From Phoronis ovalis (Eukaryota; Phoronida; Phoronidae): a stretch of 10,980 nucleotides of DNA. The stretch lies in NCBI GenBank assembly GCA_028565635.1, contig JAOXYB010057612.1, forward strand, positions 1 through 10,980, written 5' to 3'. The notes beneath the pieces were generated by a model. It was not told the origin of the DNA and searched no databases. It saw only the letters and a list, made by a program, of their open reading frames with translations. A program made the translations under genes and the position numbers. Shown here piece after piece: positions 9,180 through 10,980 of this stretch. Position 1 is the first letter of the stretch; each line of letters starts with the position of its first letter.

Positions 9180-9186
9180 GGTTATC
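9180..9186 (+). repeat. right target-site duplication of the hAT-like element
   Basis: GGTTATC lies immediately right of GATGGCATCTCT and is an exact copy of 8345-8351. Its first G may instead belong to the element's end, in which case only GTTATC is shared outside the element. Confidence 0.5.
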
Positions 9187-10499
9187 TCATATTATTGCTA
9201 GCTCATTGGACTAGATCTAGTCAATATAGTCACACATAATAAACTTTTAAGTTGTCAAGTCAGTATAAGATGTCATGTGTGTATCTACTGACAAAAGTGT
9301 AGTTGCACCGAAGAGAGCTTATCTGCATGTATATAAAAACAGTTCTGCATGATCCCATATAGCCTGCAGTTTCAAAGAAACTTCCAAGGCCTTATGTTAT
9401 GTCATGAAACACACACAAATCAGCACCAAATTTGCATCTCATCTATTCAGTTATGAATATATCTGCTGGTAGTATATGCAAATTACCCAACAAAATATCA
9501 AAAGATAACAATTTGACTACGAACCAACTATTTTAGCTTATTTTTGTGAAAGACACCAAATACATTGACACTAAAAGTATATTTATTTAAATTTTATATA
9601 CCAAAGCAAACAATATACAAACAAATATATGTTAAGAGTTGCTACTGAAAAGTTTGTCATGGACCATATAATTAATGATCATGCAAATTATGAAATGTAC
9701 TATTAAGGGGGCGAGAACCATTTATTTCTTAGTTACCGTATCTAAAACTATAGACTAAAAGTATTATAATGTATACATTTTCTTTTTAATCAGTTTTTTC
9801 TTTCAATCTGACTACATTTTGGTCCAATTTGTTGCCATGGTAACGAAATTTCTGCCATTTACCGCAAAAACTAGTTTTAACTTGATAAGAATTTAACTTT
9901 TACACCTTTTGAGGAAATCGAGTAATTCAAATTGCATCTGAAAATGCCATGTGTCCAGCACAAAAAAGTGTCTCAAAATTTTGATAAATAACTTTGTTAA
10001 TTTGCAACATTGTTTCAAAGGAGGCCACTGGTTTGAAATTTGGGCGTTTGCAATTTTATTCCGAACATGTCCCTGAAAATAAAACTAGACGCCTTTTCAA
10101 AAATCCGAGACACAATATTGAGGATCAATGTGTCTTCTTAATCTTGTGATATAGCCACTAAAACTTTTCATGACACACTGGGATAATAAGTTAAATTAAT
10201 TTAAATCACAGCAGATATCACAAATTCAAAAGCCTAGAAAATCTTAAGATTTTAATCCTATGAACTTCAAACAGTCCTCGTGGAGCAATTTTCACTCCAA
10301 AACAGCGAGAAATCTGAAAGCTGAATAGCACATAAAATATGTTTCGACACGTGCCTACAAAATATCGGCCCATGATTGGTAAAACAAGACATTTGTCATA
10401 TCTAATGCCCATCCAATGTGTAGGATTATATTTTTTTAACATTAGAACAGAATAGAATACATCATGCATTATAATCTGGTTTATGACTGTTTTGGTAAG

Positions 10500-10556
10500 G
10501 TACTCCAATTCAAAGTGACTGTATGTGCTGTCCGATGCGTTACCACTGGGGAGTAC
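10500..10556 (-). pseudogene. degenerate tRNA-like fragment
   Basis: Read on the minus strand, GTACTCC (10556-10550) and GGAGTAC (10506-10500) form a perfect 7-bp pair resembling a tRNA acceptor stem. Just inside the 5' arm is CCAGTGGTAACGCATCGGAC, much like the D-arm/A-box stretch of tRNAs. Just before the 3' arm is TTTGAATT, a weak relic of a T-loop TTCGAAT. The total length of 57 nt is too short for a tRNA (about 72), and no anticodon stem can be drawn. It is best read as a decayed tRNA copy or the head of a tRNA-derived SINE. Confidence 0.35.
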
Positions 10557-10591
10557 TGACCATATTTTTAGATGAGGATGTGCAGTCCAAA

Positions 10592-10691
10592 CTCAAAATA
10601 TACACCCATTTTTAATGCTTTCAGTCTCAAAAATTGACCCATTTTTACGGTTTTCTGTCATAAAAAGGACCAATTTTTAAGTTTTTTCTTT
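10592..10691 (+). repeat. three degenerate ~33-bp tandem units
   Basis: The units lie at 10592-10625, 10626-10658 and 10659-10691. Each follows the pattern CTCAAAAA, then GACCCATTTTTA, then a T-rich tail ending CAGT, CTGT or TCTT. Key words are ACACCCATTTTTAATG, TGACCCATTTTTACGG and GGACCAATTTTTAAG. The units are diverged, so the array is old. From memory, similar strings are dispersed in several marine invertebrate genomes, which suggests it belongs to an interspersed repeat, not a local satellite. Confidence 0.6.
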
Positions 10692-10980
10692 GTGGCTATA
10701 AACGTAACGTAACACGCCCTCTCAGGAACAAATATGGGCATCAGTTGCAAGTAATCTGAGTCACTATTATACATAACCTTTACTTTGACCTGTACTTACT
10801 CTACTGAATATGGAGCTAATCGGATATAAACTGACGCAGCTATTACGGTACACAGAAAGTGTTATAAATTTTTGAAGATTCATACCGGCATTTGACCTAC
10901 TTATCAAGGTCATTTTGAAATGTCACCTAGCCTGTTACGCCAACCAACCTATAGCCATCCTAGAACCACCTTTGAATCAT

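Larger units (their letters stand above)
8103..10980 (-). other. N6AMT1: N6AMT1 first intron (partial), repeat-rich
   Basis: This is upstream of the GSGSG exon, which begins with one base of a split codon, so the intron is phase 2. I searched both the conserved VYEPAEDTFLLLDAL-type coding signal and a start region on the minus strand and found neither. The intron therefore extends past the window. It contains the hAT-like element, a tRNA-like fragment and the ~33-bp tandem units. Bases 9187-10499 have no recognised gene; the minus-strand open frame at 10508-10218 (96 codons) has no recognisable domain. From about 9700 rightward the sequence holds more CpG-containing words than the introns to the left, perhaps older repeat material. 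Confidence 0.75.

Noticed and set aside
10218-10508. 96-codon minus-strand open frame as the missing first exon of N6AMT1
   Set aside because: It lacks the VYEPAEDTF-type sequence expected in the N-terminal exon. It also overlaps the end of the tRNA-like fragment, and its residues fit no known family.
1-10980. Bacterial features: operons, CRISPR arrays, ribosome-binding sites
   Set aside because: The only gene has spliceosomal introns and is of metazoan type; no spaced identical repeats or prokaryotic gene arrangement are present.

Overview
This is an AT-rich stretch of animal nuclear DNA. It holds most of one split gene on the minus strand, N6AMT1 (HEMK2). That gene encodes the SAM-dependent methyltransferase which, together with TRMT112, methylates the GGQ glutamine of translation release factor eRF1. 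Five coding exons can be read with exact GT/AG boundaries and compatible phases. In transcription order they are 8102-8016, 5818-5728, 5093-5010, 4095-3954 and 3479-3337, giving 181 codons plus a TAG stop. They cover the protein from just before the SAM-binding loop to the C-terminus. The N-terminal exon is not in the window and should lie beyond base 10980.

Layout from left to right. Bases 1-2876 hold no gene I recognise. Bases 2877-3336 are the probable 3' UTR of N6AMT1. Bases 3337-8102 hold the five exons and four complete introns of about 0.47, 0.91, 0.63 and 2.2 kb. From 8103 to the end is at least 2.9 kb of the first intron. That intron carries an ~830-bp nonautonomous DNA transposon of hAT-like appearance (8352-9179), a degenerate tRNA-like fragment (10500-10556) and three degenerate ~33-bp tandem units (10592-10691).

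The organism is a metazoan. Small exons, introns of moderate size, low GC and repeats of the 'CTCCCGGTTTT' and 'GGGGGGCATGCTCCC' kind suggest a marine invertebrate such as a mollusc, but the phylum cannot be fixed from this window. The predicted protein is clearly the orthologous type: the motifs EIGSGSG, MCTDLN, WAGGENGREVMD and LSILKF are all present.

The most notable observation is in the catalytic motif. The nearly invariant NPPY reads NPLY here, explained by one C-to-T change at a CpG. It lies in an 84-nt phase-0 exon that could be skipped without breaking the frame. I see no operon-like or defence-like novel system; the rest is non-coding DNA and decayed repeats.
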